Positions 8,625-17,602 of a stretch of DNA of 64,000 nt are shown here, in pieces. Under the pieces are notes generated by a model. That model made no database searches and had not been told where the DNA came from. It saw only the letters and a program-made list of their open reading frames with translations. The stretch's first letter is position 1, and each line of letters starts with the position of its first letter. The translations under genes were made by a program, and so were the position numbers. The stretch covers positions 1 to 64,000 of the forward strand of contig DBTL01000091.1 in the NCBI GenBank assembly GCA_002307035.1, written 5' to 3'. Source of the stretch: Bacteroides sp. UBA1317 (lineage in GTDB: Bacteria > Bacteroidota > Bacteroidia > Bacteroidales > Bacteroidaceae).

Positions 8625-9242
8625 TTATTTCTTTTTCGACAAAAACATATTACGTATATAAGCTATGAATCCGGCAGATTGACCCAGGATCAATACAGGG
8701 TCTCTCCGATAAATGCCATAAGCTATAATAATAGAAGAACCAACCAAACTGAGCAGCCAGAAAGTTATGGGAAAAACGGACTCACCTTCCTTACGCGAAT
8801 AAAACCATTGATAAACGAAACGAAGGGTGAAAATGACTTGTCCCATAGAACCAAATATAAGCATCCACAAAGGAATATCAGCATTCTGAAAGAGCCGGGG
8901 GCCATGTGTATCCCAGGTAAAAAACAGGTAAACCACCACAGCCACGGGGGTAAGCAACAATAAAGAACGAAGGATAAAGTGCAAACTAGACCAATGATTC
9001 TTGGTATTGAGATTCCATATATAGATGTAGTAGGAGATAAATTGACCCAAGATAATGGCAAAATCATCGCGCAACCACCCATAGATAAACAATAAATAGG
9101 AAGCTAAAATACTTATCTGCCAATAACTGGTAGGTGAGACTACTTTTTTTGCTTTCTCGGAAAGGAACCACTGTATGATTAAACGTACAGAAAAGAGTCC
9201 TTGAGCTAAAAAGCCTATGCTATAGACTACTATATTATTCAT
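8625..9242 (-). CDS. Membrane protein with tandem LAB_N domains
   Basis: The 205-residue protein is almost entirely hydrophobic, with about six TM segments. It is built of two related halves, each opening with 'GFLAQGLFSVRLIIQWFLSEK' or 'GSMGQVIFTLRFVYQWFYSRK' and closing with 'SYWQISILASYLLFIYGW' or 'TFWLLSLVGSSIIIAYGI'. This is the lipid-A-disaccharide synthase N-terminal (LAB_N) fold, found as a stand-alone membrane protein. It overlaps the GT2 gene by 4 bases (ATGA), so the two are translationally coupled. In this context a role in flipping or presenting a polyprenyl-linked sugar, analogous to ArnE/ArnF, is attractive but unproven. Confidence 0.87.
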   Translation of the reverse strand: MNNIVVYSIGFLAQGLFSVRLIIQWFLSEKAKKVVSPTSYWQISILASYLLFIYGWLRDDFAIILGQFISYYIYIWNLNTKNHWSSLHFILRSLLLLTPVAVVVYLFFTWDTHGPRLFQNADIPLWMLIFGSMGQVIFTLRFVYQWFYSRKEGESVFPITFWLLSLVGSSIIIAYGIYRRDPVLILGQSAGFIAYIRNMFLSKKK

Positions 9243-9979
9243 TCTCTAGATTGTAGGTTGCTTGAATCAATGGTATAATTGATATATCTCTTTTTCATCC
9301 AACGAAAAGCAAAACAGTCTTTGAACGGGCCTGCAAGGCGATTCCAAAAGTGGTATTTTGACTTCCCGGCTATGCGTTCGAAGTGACGAACAGGAATTTC
9401 TTTCACTCGACCGTTTTGTAACTGGATCAATGCAGGCAAAAAGCGGTGCATGCCATTGAAAAGCGGAATGCGTTTGGCATAGTCGGAACGAATGATCTTC
9501 AACGGACAACCTGTATCTGTAATGCCATCTCCCGTCATCATGCGGCGAAAGCCATTGGCTATCTTCGACGAGAGATTCTTCACAAAGCTGTCTTTACGCC
9601 CCATACGTATACCCATCACCATTTCATAATCGCTCAGATAAGGAATAAGAAGTTCGAAATCTTCGGGGGAAGTTTGCAAGTCGGCATCAATATAGCCCAC
9701 ATAAACAGATTGGGCAACATCAATACCCGCCTTTAAAGCAGCACTTAGCCCCTGGTTTTTAGAAAAAGAGAGATAAGTGAAACTTTCATTTCTTGAACAT
9801 ATATCTTTTATCAAGGCCAAACCTTTATCGGAGGAACAGTCGTCGACAAATAAAACGCATGCGCTTATAGACACATTTTTTAGAAAAGTAGAAAGCTCTG
9901 CTTCGAGCCTTGGCATATTGTCCTCTTCATTATATACAGGAACAACAATGCATAATTCAAACAAACTGGTTTGATTCAT
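9239..9979 (-). CDS. Polyprenyl-phosphate glycosyltransferase (GT2, DPM/ArnC-like)
   Basis: This GT-A glycosyltransferase has the opening 'IVVPVYNEEDNMPRL', the metal/nucleotide motifs 'VDDCSSD' and 'YIDADLQTSPED', and 'GRVKEIPVRHFERIAGKSKY', which is typical of dolichol/undecaprenyl-phosphate sugar synthases. At 246 residues it lacks the two C-terminal TM helices of ArnC or GtrB, so it may act peripherally or through its partner membrane protein. It is the first gene of the operon, with a TATCTTTG box upstream. Likely reaction: transfer of a sugar (galacturonate if the epimerase call is right) to a polyprenyl phosphate. Confidence 0.88.
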   Translation of the reverse strand: MNQTSLFELCIVVPVYNEEDNMPRLEAELSTFLKNVSISACVLFVDDCSSDKGLALIKDICSRNESFTYLSFSKNQGLSAALKAGIDVAQSVYVGYIDADLQTSPEDFELLIPYLSDYEMVMGIRMGRKDSFVKNLSSKIANGFRRMMTGDGITDTGCPLKIIRSDYAKRIPLFNGMHRFLPALIQLQNGRVKEIPVRHFERIAGKSKYHFWNRLAGPFKDCFAFRWMKKRYINYTIDSSNLQSRE

Positions 9980-10010
9980 TTTGCTATCGGACTTTGATGT
10001 ATTAAAGTCG

Positions 10011-10018
10011 CAAAGATA
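10011..10018 (-). promoter_or_regulatory. -7 promoter box of the GT2/LAB_N/epimerase/ArnT operon
   Basis: CAAAGATA on the plus strand reads TATCTTTG on the minus strand. It lies 31 bases upstream of the GT2 start at 9979 and no other strong box is visible within the operon, consistent with one transcript for four genes. Confidence 0.6.
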
Positions 10019-10095
10019 AGAAACCTAAATAAATTACAGAGTTCTTTTCATCTACAAAAATAATCGATATATCCTTTTATTAACTAAGTTAACCT

Positions 10096-10103
10096 TATAT
10101 TTG
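10096..10103 (+). promoter_or_regulatory. -7 promoter box of the DUF6051-like gene
   Basis: TATATTTG matches TAnnTTTG exactly and lies 25 bases before the ATG at 10129. Confidence 0.6.
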
Positions 10104-10128
10104 CAGATATATTTTGAAAACAAAAATC

Positions 10129-11343
10129 ATGAAATATATCGATTTACACAATTATCTGAAACAGGTCGTTAATTATGAGGACAAAGAAATTGTAATTGAT
10201 GACAAAGTAGTGGTGCAGAACTTCAATTTTGAATCGGCCTACAGATTCCTATTACCCGGAGGTGCGGGAAATCAAGATCCATACGAATATTGTACGGCTA
10301 CCGATCCTGATTACGAGCCGGACATTATTCAAGAGATGCTTAATAAGAGCGACGCGGAAATTATGGAAAACATAAAATTCCGCTATCACATCTTTCGACC
10401 GACAGGAGAAAAGAAGGTAAAAGATATCATTCTGTTGTTTCACGGTTTTAACGAGAAGTACTGGGCGAAATATCTCACCTGGGCAAAAAAGCTGGTAGAC
10501 GAGACAGGAAAAGCGGTTGTTCTCTTCCCTATTGCTTTCCACATGAACAGAGCTCCACTCAGTTGGAGTGAGAGCCGCCAGATGTTTCATATAAGTCAGC
10601 AACGCAAAGAAAGACATCCTGATGTGCTTTGCTCAACTTTATCAAACGTGGCTATCAGTACACGCCTACACAACAAGCCTCAACGATTTATATGGTCGGG
10701 ACTACAAACGTATTATGATGTAATCGACTTGGTTGAAAATATCAAAGCAAATCTACACCCTGCTATAGATAAGGATGCCAGCATCGACTTCTTCTCCTAT
10801 TCCATTGGTAGTTTCCTGGCAGAAATACTGGTGATGACAAATAAAAATGGTTATTTCTCGAAATCCAAACTCTGTATGTTCTGCGGTGGAGCTGTGTTCA
10901 ACCGGTTATCTCCCGTATCTAAATTTATACTCGATAGCGAGGCAAACGTGAGTCTGTACTCTTATGTGGTGGAGCATTTAGAAAGTCACATGCGGAGAGA
11001 CGAGCTACTACGCCACTATTTGGGAGATGCGCATCCGGAAGGAGTGAACTTCCGAAGCATGTTGAACTACAAATCTCTAACAGAAAAACGGGAAAACATT
11101 TTCCGTTCGATGAGCGACAGGATACTGGCTGTGACTCTAGCCAAAGATACAGTGGTTCCTGCCTACGAGGTGGTCAACACACTACAAGGTGTGAAACGAG
11201 ACATTCCAATTGAAGTGGACATCTTGGACTTTCTCTACACCTACAAGCACGAAGACCCATTCCCTGCCCTGTCATCTATAGCCGACAGTGTAAACGAACA
11301 ATTCAACCTGACGTTTAATCGGATTTGCGGTTTCCTGAAGTAA
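10129..11343 (+). CDS. Alpha/beta-hydrolase-like protein (DUF6051-like)
   Basis: This cytoplasmic protein of 404 residues has an alpha/beta hydrolase look. A strand with 'DIILLFHGFNEKYW' could give the oxyanion hole, and 'DFFSYSIGSFLAEIL' has the nucleophile-elbow form S-x-S-x-G. A later Asp ('LAKDTVVPAYE') and a His near the C-terminus ('YKHEDPF') could complete a triad. No signal peptide or lipobox is present. I believe it matches a Bacteroidetes family known only as DUF6051, but the number is from memory. An upstream TTG at 10114 is rejected in favour of ATG 10129. Substrate unknown; divergent from the glycosylation operon. Confidence 0.72.
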   Translation: MKYIDLHNYLKQVVNYEDKEIVIDDKVVVQNFNFESAYRFLLPGGAGNQDPYEYCTATDPDYEPDIIQEMLNKSDAEIMENIKFRYHIFRPTGEKKVKDIILLFHGFNEKYWAKYLTWAKKLVDETGKAVVLFPIAFHMNRAPLSWSESRQMFHISQQRKERHPDVLCSTLSNVAISTRLHNKPQRFIWSGLQTYYDVIDLVENIKANLHPAIDKDASIDFFSYSIGSFLAEILVMTNKNGYFSKSKLCMFCGGAVFNRLSPVSKFILDSEANVSLYSYVVEHLESHMRRDELLRHYLGDAHPEGVNFRSMLNYKSLTEKRENIFRSMSDRILAVTLAKDTVVPAYEVVNTLQGVKRDIPIEVDILDFLYTYKHEDPFPALSSIADSVNEQFNLTFNRICGFLK

Positions 11344-11381
11344 TAGTTAGTCTCTTTTATATAAACTAACAATATTTTATG

Positions 11382-11389
11382 TACTTTTG
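11382..11389 (+). promoter_or_regulatory. -7 promoter box of kup
   Basis: TACTTTTG matches TAnnTTTG and lies 33 bases before the kup ATG. A GAAGG ribosome-binding-like sequence precedes the ATG. Confidence 0.6.
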
Positions 11390-11422
11390 CGCGGTTTTTA
11401 TTAAATAGGTATAAAAAGAAGG

Positions 11423-13351
11423 ATGAAGCAACAACACAAAGTGCCCTTTGGAATGATGGGTATATTTATGGCCATCGGGATAGTTTACGGAGATATAGGA
11501 ACATCTCCTTTGTATGTGATGAAAGCCATTGTAAATGGACTCCCGGTGGGTTTACGAACAAATCCGGATTACATTATTGGAGCTATTTCATGTATCATCT
11601 GGACGTTGACATTGCAAACAACCATCAAGTATGTTATTGTAACTCTTCGTGCTGATAACCGGGGTGAAGGAGGCATTCTGTCTTTGTTTGCTTTAATTCG
11701 AAAAAAATATCGCTGGGCCTACGTTATTGCTATCATCGGAGCCTCCACATTATTAGCCGACGGCATCATTACTCCTGCCATTACTGTGGTTTCAGCCATA
11801 GAAGGATTAAACATTTTGGCTCCTTCCATTCCCGTAATTCCTATCGCAATAGCCATTATATTAGCTATCTTTCTGATCCAGCCTTTAGGTACTGCAAGGC
11901 TGGGAAAACCATTTGGAAGAATCATGTTCCTCTGGTTCACCATGATTGGCATTTTAGGTTTATTCGCCTTTTTCCATTACCCGATGGTAATTAAAGCGTT
12001 TAATCCGATGTATGCTATCAAAGTGTTGGTGGACGTGCCCGATGCATTTCTTATATTAGGAGCTGTTTTTCTTTGTACAACGGGGGCGGAAGCACTTTAC
12101 TCCGATTTAGGTCACTGTGGGCTACACAATATCCGTGTGTCATGGGTATATGTAAAATCGACTCTGATTCTAAACTACCTTGGACAAGGCGCATGGATAC
12201 TGACTCATCAGTCTCAAGTAGTAACAGACGTCAATCCATTCTTTACTATCATGCCAAGCTGGTTCTCATTCATAGGTGTTGCCATGGCAACATTGGCTGC
12301 GATCATTGCCAGTCAGGCGTTAATTAGTGGTTCCTTCACAATTATCAGCGAAGCCATATCATTAGACTTATGGCCAAATATCAAGATTAAGTATCCTACC
12401 AATATTAAAGGACAAATGTTTATCCCTCAGGTAAACTATGCCTTAATGATATTATGTACTCTGATAGTTTTGGCATTTGGTTCATCCTCAAATATGGAAG
12501 CAGCTTACGGACTTTCCATCACCATCACCATGCTGATGACTACTTTGTTGCTATTCATTTATTTTCAATACAAAGATGTTCCACTGTGGATGAGCATTCC
12601 TCTAACGATGTTTTTTATCACGGTAGAAGGCAGTTTCTTTATTGCTAACCTTTTTAAGTTTACTCATGGAGGTTGGGCCACTATACTGATAGCCGGCTGC
12701 ATCTTTGGAATCATGTTTGTGTGGTACAATGGGCGACGCATCAAGAATCATTGCTCCACATACGAACCAATAGCCCCCACCATTGAGTGCCTGCAGAAAA
12801 TCAGCGTAGATGAAACTATACCTAAGTTTGCCACTCATCTGGTATACGTAACCCGTGCCAAGTATCCTACTGATATGGAAAGTAAAATTTCCTATTCATT
12901 GGTAAACAAACAACCCAAACGGGCAGACACTTATTGGTTTGTGTATCTGCACCGCAGTGACGAACCTTATCAGTTTAAATATGCAGTAAAAACCTTTGTT
13001 CCGGGGAAGATGTTCAGACTTGATATCCATTCAGGGTTTAAGCAGGGAGCACACATGGATAAGTTTGTTCACCATATTTGCAAGGAGATGGAAGAAAAAG
13101 GCGAAGTAGATCTATTAAGTCGCTACCCATCTTTAAGAGAAAGGAATATTGAAGGAGATTTCAGGTTTGTAGTTGTGGAGCGAATCGCTCGTAATCTGGA
13201 CCTACCTCCTATAAAGAAAACGCTCTTACTACTTTATTATGTGATCAAGAAGTGTTCTACTTCCGATACTCAGATTCTGGATCTCGACCCCTCTGTTGTA
13301 ACCAAGGAATATGTTCCTTTAAAATCGATACAACCAGTAGCTTGTAAATAA
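11423..13351 (+). CDS. kup: Kup family potassium uptake protein
   Basis: This inner-membrane K+ transporter, probably a K+/H+ symporter, has the family opening 'GIVYGDIGTSPLYVMKAI' and about 12 TM segments up to residue 430. A C-terminal cytoplasmic domain of about 200 residues follows. 'RADNRGEGGILSLFALIR' and 'LLADGIITPAITVVSAIEG' are family signatures. Length of 642 residues is normal. It is flanked by its own promoter and a terminator, so it is monocistronic. Confidence 0.96.
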   Translation: MKQQHKVPFGMMGIFMAIGIVYGDIGTSPLYVMKAIVNGLPVGLRTNPDYIIGAISCIIWTLTLQTTIKYVIVTLRADNRGEGGILSLFALIRKKYRWAYVIAIIGASTLLADGIITPAITVVSAIEGLNILAPSIPVIPIAIAIILAIFLIQPLGTARLGKPFGRIMFLWFTMIGILGLFAFFHYPMVIKAFNPMYAIKVLVDVPDAFLILGAVFLCTTGAEALYSDLGHCGLHNIRVSWVYVKSTLILNYLGQGAWILTHQSQVVTDVNPFFTIMPSWFSFIGVAMATLAAIIASQALISGSFTIISEAISLDLWPNIKIKYPTNIKGQMFIPQVNYALMILCTLIVLAFGSSSNMEAAYGLSITITMLMTTLLLFIYFQYKDVPLWMSIPLTMFFITVEGSFFIANLFKFTHGGWATILIAGCIFGIMFVWYNGRRIKNHCSTYEPIAPTIECLQKISVDETIPKFATHLVYVTRAKYPTDMESKISYSLVNKQPKRADTYWFVYLHRSDEPYQFKYAVKTFVPGKMFRLDIHSGFKQGAHMDKFVHHICKEMEEKGEVDLLSRYPSLRERNIEGDFRFVVVERIARNLDLPPIKKTLLLLYYVIKKCSTSDTQILDLDPSVVTKEYVPLKSIQPVACK

Positions 13352-13380
13352 GAAGTAAATCGCTACAAATTTAAAATAAA

Positions 13381-13418
13381 AGAGGCAACCTTCCCCATAG
13401 GGCGTTACCTCTTTTTAT
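13381..13418 (+). terminator. Intrinsic terminator after kup
   Basis: AGAGGCAAC pairs with GTTACCTCT around a GC-containing loop, followed by TTTTTATTTT. Confidence 0.75.
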
Positions 13419-13462
13419 TTTAAAACCAAATGAAAAAATATCTCTTTAATTTTCGTTGCTAG

Positions 13463-13687
13463 TTATTTAGCCTTAGCCGTTTTCTTTGCTACAGTAGCAG
13501 TAGTGGCAGTAGTAGTAGTTGCTGCTACTTTCTCTGATTTCTTTGACTGCTGAGTCTTAGCAGTTACTTTCTTGGTTACCGTTTGTTCTTTCTTAACATC
13601 AGCTTTTTTAGAAGGAGTTTGTGCATAAACTACATTTCCAGCACACATCATAGCTACAATAGCAGCTGCGAAGATAATCTTTTTCAT
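13463..13687 (-). CDS. Small secreted Lys/Thr/Ala-rich protein
   Basis: The protein has a signal peptide (MKKIIFAAAIVAMMCAGNVVYA) and a mature part of about 52 residues made almost only of Lys, Thr, Ala, Val and Gln. This includes a run of Thr/Ala codons and a basic C-terminus (VAKKTAKAK). It is probably disordered and strongly positive. The longer reading frame starting at 13744 is rejected because the promoter box at 13744-13751 would overlap it. Similar low-complexity secreted proteins are common in Bacteroides; function unknown. The GT-rich stretch could expand or contract by slippage. Confidence 0.72.
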   Translation of the reverse strand: MKKIIFAAAIVAMMCAGNVVYAQTPSKKADVKKEQTVTKKVTAKTQQSKKSEKVAATTTTATTATVAKKTAKAK

Positions 13688-13743
13688 AATAATAATTTTC
13701 CTTTTTGTTAAACGTTCAATTAGTCCTTTGTCTTTCGACATCA

Positions 13744-13751
13744 CAAAGATA
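13744..13751 (-). promoter_or_regulatory. -7 promoter box of the small basic secreted protein gene
   Basis: CAAAGATA on the plus strand reads TATCTTTG on the minus strand, 56 bases upstream of the start at 13687. Confidence 0.55.
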
Positions 13752-13904
13752 GCTTCACCTTGAAGAACCTTGTAATTAGAAAACGCTTATAAAAATATTA
13801 GAATTTCATTAGAAACGGATGAATTAGCACAAGCTTCACAAACCTGCTCATATTTACGAAGGGTACATTCAGAATAGAGAAAAACGACACAAGGTATGCG
13901 GAGA

Positions 13905-15272
13905 TTAATGAGTCAGCGGTAGCTCGACGATAAATGATGTAATGCCATGAGAGGAATGCAAACAGATGCTTCCCTGGTGCAGATCTACAATTTTCTGTGT
14001 CAGATAGAGTCCGATACCATTACCATCAGCCACAGATTTATTACTACCTCTATAGAAAGGATTGAAGATAGCTTGTTGCTCCTCTAGTGGAATATCCTTT
14101 CCGTTATTTACGACACTTACTAAACAAGAGTTTTCTTTATAAGACAGACGAATCTCGCATGTTTTGTCGACAGAATATTTGCAAGCATTATCTACGAGAT
14201 TAGTAAATGCCACTTCGAGCAGGTAACTGTTGCCCTCTATCGTAATGAGACTTTCGTCGTCGGGTTCTTTATCGAACAACAGGTGGACGGAGCATTGAGA
14301 ATCGGCTCGCTGTACTTTACTGTAAACCTCCAGCATCAGCTCGTCAATACGAACAGGGTGCATCGCAATGCCCGAAACGTCATAGCTGGCTTTTGCTAAG
14401 TCGAGGAGACTATTTGATAGTTTAGCCAATCGATTAGCATCTTTCAGTGTTTGCCCTATCACCCTCCGGTATTCTTCTTCGTCGCATTGACGCTGTTCAG
14501 ACAACTCCAGTTCGGTGATGATCGCAGCAAGCGGGGTACGCAATTCATGCGACATGTTGTATACCAACCGCTTTTGTTCGGTGAAAGCTTCTTCGAGCTG
14601 CGCCAACATCTTATTAAACGTGATAGCCAATGAGGCCAGTTCGTCTTTGCGGTTACCTTCATCGAGACGTAAACCAAGGTTGGATGGATTGTTTCTTTTC
14701 ACTTCATTTATCATGCGGCTAACGGGGCTGAAAGCCTGACGGGCGAAAAGGCGAACAGCAAGTATAATGAAGATTATCGCAATGAGATAGGCTGTCAAAA
14801 GTATCCAGCGTAGGTTAGTCAAGCGAGTAAAACCATGCACATCATAACCTGTAGCAAAAGCCACGTACTCTCCTTTTAACCCCTCTATCAGAAAACCATA
14901 AGTCTGCCTATCATCTTCGTCCCACGTCTTGCAAACGCCTTTCTGCTTTACCGACTCTATCAGTAACCGATGCTTGCTGCTTTCTGACACATCTTGTTTA
15001 TCACGATAAATCAACTTGCCCTGCTTGGTATAGATCGTAACCAGCGGTTCATATTCCCCGGGCGTACTTTCATAGATAAGACGTAATATATCCGGAGAGA
15101 TCGTTTCGCCATCAATGAGATCCACCTTAAGCGCAGCCCGTATGTGAAGTCTTTCAAAATAATCGTCTTCACTCTTACGACTATAATATAGGTAAACTGC
15201 AACAACAAAAATCAGCAGAATAATACCGAAGATGCAAGAGTAAATGAGCGAAAGCTTAGTCTGTATTTTCAT
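13905..15272 (-). CDS. Sensor histidine kinase
   Basis: This inner-membrane sensor has TM1 at about residues 7-29, a periplasmic sensor region of about 125 residues, TM2 at about 155-178 and a HAMP linker. The HisKA motif has phospho-acceptor His242 (NMSHELRTPLAAI), and the HATPase domain has an N box (NLVDNACKYS) and G box (DGNGIGLYLTQKI). At 455 residues it is a classic two-component kinase of the EnvZ/CusS type. It overlaps the response regulator gene upstream by 17 bases, so the pair forms one operon. The signal is unknown. Confidence 0.94.
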   Translation of the reverse strand: MKIQTKLSLIYSCIFGIILLIFVVAVYLYYSRKSEDDYFERLHIRAALKVDLIDGETISPDILRLIYESTPGEYEPLVTIYTKQGKLIYRDKQDVSESSKHRLLIESVKQKGVCKTWDEDDRQTYGFLIEGLKGEYVAFATGYDVHGFTRLTNLRWILLTAYLIAIIFIILAVRLFARQAFSPVSRMINEVKRNNPSNLGLRLDEGNRKDELASLAITFNKMLAQLEEAFTEQKRLVYNMSHELRTPLAAIITELELSEQRQCDEEEYRRVIGQTLKDANRLAKLSNSLLDLAKASYDVSGIAMHPVRIDELMLEVYSKVQRADSQCSVHLLFDKEPDDESLITIEGNSYLLEVAFTNLVDNACKYSVDKTCEIRLSYKENSCLVSVVNNGKDIPLEEQQAIFNPFYRGSNKSVADGNGIGLYLTQKIVDLHQGSICLHSSHGITSFIVELPLTH

Positions 15273-15945
15273 GATCTTCTTTGAGAATAAACCCCATTCC
15301 CGATTTAGTAAAGATTAGCTTCTGAGGAAAGTCTTTATCTATTTTGTGACGCAAATAACTAATGTACACTTCAATAAAGTTAGTGCCGGTATCGAAACGC
15401 GTGTCCCATACTTTTTCGGCTATTTCACTCTTAGAGAGCACTCTTCCGCTATTGGTCATCATAAAGGCCAGTAAATTGAACTCTTTAGGCGTGAGGTTGA
15501 TTTCACGGTTAGCTCTTTTCACCACTTTTGTTTTCAAATTCAGTTCCAGATCGGCTACTTTGAGCACATCATTGCTACGAATAATAGGGTTTCTTTTGAG
15601 CAACACCCGTATGCGAGCCAGTAGTTCGCGCATCTCGAAAGGTTTCACCATATAGTCATCTGCTCCTGCATCAAAGCCCTCTACCTTCTCATTAGTAGTA
15701 CCCAGAGCCGTGAGCATAATGACAGGTATACTTTCATCTTTCTCTTTTAATCTTTTACACAAATCAAGCCCATTGATACCGGGCAGCAAAATATCGGTAA
15801 TGACCAAGTCGGGACGACAGAGAGCGAACTGCGTAAATCCTTCTACTCCGTCGTAAGCCACCGTCACACCATATCCGTTTTCTTTTAATCCCAAACTGAT
15901 AAGTTCGGCCATTCGGCTATCATCCTCAATAACAAGAATATCCAT
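15256..15945 (-). CDS. OmpR/PhoB-family response regulator
   Basis: The receiver domain begins MDILVIEDDSRMAE, with acidic pocket Asp8/Asp9, phospho-acceptor Asp51 (VITDILLPG), Thr in 'MLTAL' and Lys in 'MVKPF'. The C-terminal winged helix (about 130-228) has 'LTPKEFNLLAFMMTNSGRVLSK' and 'YISYLRHKID'. It is a DNA-binding partner of the overlapping kinase. The reading frame is open up to 15975 but that would include the promoter box, so ATG 15945 is chosen. Targets cannot be inferred; neighbours are a MATE pump and a small secreted protein. Confidence 0.95.
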   Translation of the reverse strand: MDILVIEDDSRMAELISLGLKENGYGVTVAYDGVEGFTQFALCRPDLVITDILLPGINGLDLCKRLKEKDESIPVIMLTALGTTNEKVEGFDAGADDYMVKPFEMRELLARIRVLLKRNPIIRSNDVLKVADLELNLKTKVVKRANREINLTPKEFNLLAFMMTNSGRVLSKSEIAEKVWDTRFDTGTNFIEVYISYLRHKIDKDFPQKLIFTKSGMGFILKEDHENTD

Positions 15946-15974
15946 ATTTATATAGTAATGTAGAATGTAATACA

Positions 15975-15982
15975 CAAAAGTA
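15975..15982 (-). promoter_or_regulatory. -7 promoter box of the two-component operon
   Basis: CAAAAGTA on the plus strand reads TACTTTTG on the minus strand, 29 bases upstream of the response regulator start at 15945. Confidence 0.55.
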
Positions 15983-16070
15983 ACGATATAAAAAGAAAAC
16001 CAACAAAAACAGCGGCTAATCTTTTCTCCAAAAAAAACAAATGCTTAAATTGAGGGAGGAGCGATAATAT

Positions 16071-17369
16071 CTAAATAGAGTGAGTTCTCAAGGCACGACG
16101 ACTCCAACACGTCTGCATAAGTCCTCGCAAAGATAGATAAGCAATAAAAGCTGCCCACAAAGCATGATTATCCCATTGTTGATGGAAGGAATAGTAGATA
16201 ACAAAGAAGCTGGCAGAGGCTACTAACATAGATAAAAGCATATATCGTGTAGCAGTAGCACCAATAAAAATGCCATCCCACAAGAATGCCGCAAACCCAG
16301 CCAATGGAATGGCAAGCACCCAATAAAAATAGGCTTCGGAAGCATTTATCACATCCGCATCATTGGTAAGCAGGCACAGAAAGGCACTACCTCCTACTGC
16401 ATAAAGAAAGGTGAATAGCAACGATAAAATGCCACCCCACAAAAACAAGAGCCTGACTAAACGGTGCAAAGAACGCCTATCTGTAGCCCCCACATAACGT
16501 CCGGTAAGGGCTTCACCAGCGTATGCAAAACCATCCATAATATACGAAAACAGCGTAAATAGTTGCATCAGCAGTGCATTGACAGCAAGTATCACGTCGC
16601 CTTGTTGAGCTCCGGAAGAAGTGAAAAAAACAGTAACGACTACCATGCAAAGTGTGCGAAGAAAAATATCACTATTCACAGAAAAGAAACGACGCATCTC
16701 TACTATCTGCAAACTAGCTTTGAAGTGGTTCATTAATCCTAAACGACTATAATACTTCATCCACAACAAAACAGCCATAAGCAAACCGCTATATTGAGCG
16801 ATTAAAGTACCAAATGCCACTCCTTCTACATCTAAATGAAGTACAAAAACGAGGAAAAGACTGCAGAGGATGTTTACCACATTTTGTGCAATGGAAATAT
16901 ACATAGGAAACCGGGAGTTTTGCATGCCAATGAACCATCCCATAAATCCGTAAAGTGCCAACATTGCGGGAGCTCCCCAAATACAGATACGGAAATAAAC
17001 GAGAGCAAAAGCTTCCACTTGCGGACTGGCATCTATCAAATGAAAGGCCAGCATCTGCAATGGTATCTGCAAAAACACAAAAAGCAAACCGATCACAAAA
17101 CCAGTGGAAAGCGAACGTATCAGCAAACGAACAGCCTCATCCAAATGACGCTTACCATAAGCTTGTGAGGTCATGCCGCTAGTGCCCATCCGTAAGAAAG
17201 CAAAGCTCCAGTATAGTATATTGAAGAGCATACCTCCCACTGCAACAGCTCCTATGTAAGCAGGCGAACCAAGATGTCCCACAATAGCAACGTCAATGAG
17301 GCCAAGCAAAGGAACAGTAATATTAGAAATGATGGAAGGAATGGCAAGTTGAAGTATTCTCTTATTCAT
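16071..17369 (-). CDS. MATE family efflux transporter
   Basis: This is a 12-TM inner-membrane antiporter for export of drugs or organic cations by Na+ or H+ exchange. The opening 'LAIPSIISNITVPLLGLIDVAIVGHLG' is the MATE signature, and the second half repeats the fold ('AVNALLMQLFTLFSYIMDGFAYAGEALTGRYVGA'). This tail motif is DinF-like. Length is 432 residues. It has its own TAATTTTG box. It lies beside the two-component genes, on the same strand but with a separate promoter, so shared control is possible but not shown. Confidence 0.93.
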   Translation of the reverse strand: MNKRILQLAIPSIISNITVPLLGLIDVAIVGHLGSPAYIGAVAVGGMLFNILYWSFAFLRMGTSGMTSQAYGKRHLDEAVRLLIRSLSTGFVIGLLFVFLQIPLQMLAFHLIDASPQVEAFALVYFRICIWGAPAMLALYGFMGWFIGMQNSRFPMYISIAQNVVNILCSLFLVFVLHLDVEGVAFGTLIAQYSGLLMAVLLWMKYYSRLGLMNHFKASLQIVEMRRFFSVNSDIFLRTLCMVVVTVFFTSSGAQQGDVILAVNALLMQLFTLFSYIMDGFAYAGEALTGRYVGATDRRSLHRLVRLLFLWGGILSLLFTFLYAVGGSAFLCLLTNDADVINASEAYFYWVLAIPLAGFAAFLWDGIFIGATATRYMLLSMLVASASFFVIYYSFHQQWDNHALWAAFIAYLSLRGLMQTCWSRRALRTHSI

Positions 17370-17387
17370 GAAAAATGAAATTTAAGA

Positions 17388-17395
17388 CAAAATTA
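17388..17395 (-). promoter_or_regulatory. -7 promoter box of the MATE gene
   Basis: CAAAATTA on the plus strand reads TAATTTTG on the minus strand, 18 bases upstream of the start at 17369. Confidence 0.5.
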
Positions 17396-17549
17396 GTGAT
17401 AAATACGAAGAATGCAAACCTTCATCCTACTATCACAGACATTCTTCGCTTCCTTCACAGAACACTGATAAGAAACCGATAAAGTTAACACAAGAAGTTA
17501 TGCAACAACAAACTCTGCAAAAATTAAACAAAGTTTAATACAAAAGATG

Positions 17550-17579
17550 TTTGAACTTACTATTTATGTAATAAATTTG
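17550..17579 (+). promoter_or_regulatory. Full promoter of the TlpA-like gene
   Basis: TTTG at 17550-17553 and TAAATTTG at 17572-17579 are separated by 18 bases, matching both Bacteroides primary-sigma elements. The start codon is at 17603. Confidence 0.65.
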
Positions 17580-17602
17580 GCCAAACATTTAATTTTAATC
17601 TT

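Noticed and set aside
13463..13600. Simple-repeat phase-variable tract in the Thr/Ala-rich protein
   Set aside because: The repeated codons are irregular and too short to give clear slippage; kept only as a remark.
13463..13744. 93-residue form of the small basic secreted protein
   Set aside because: The extension overlaps the promoter box, and residue 20 begins a clean signal peptide.
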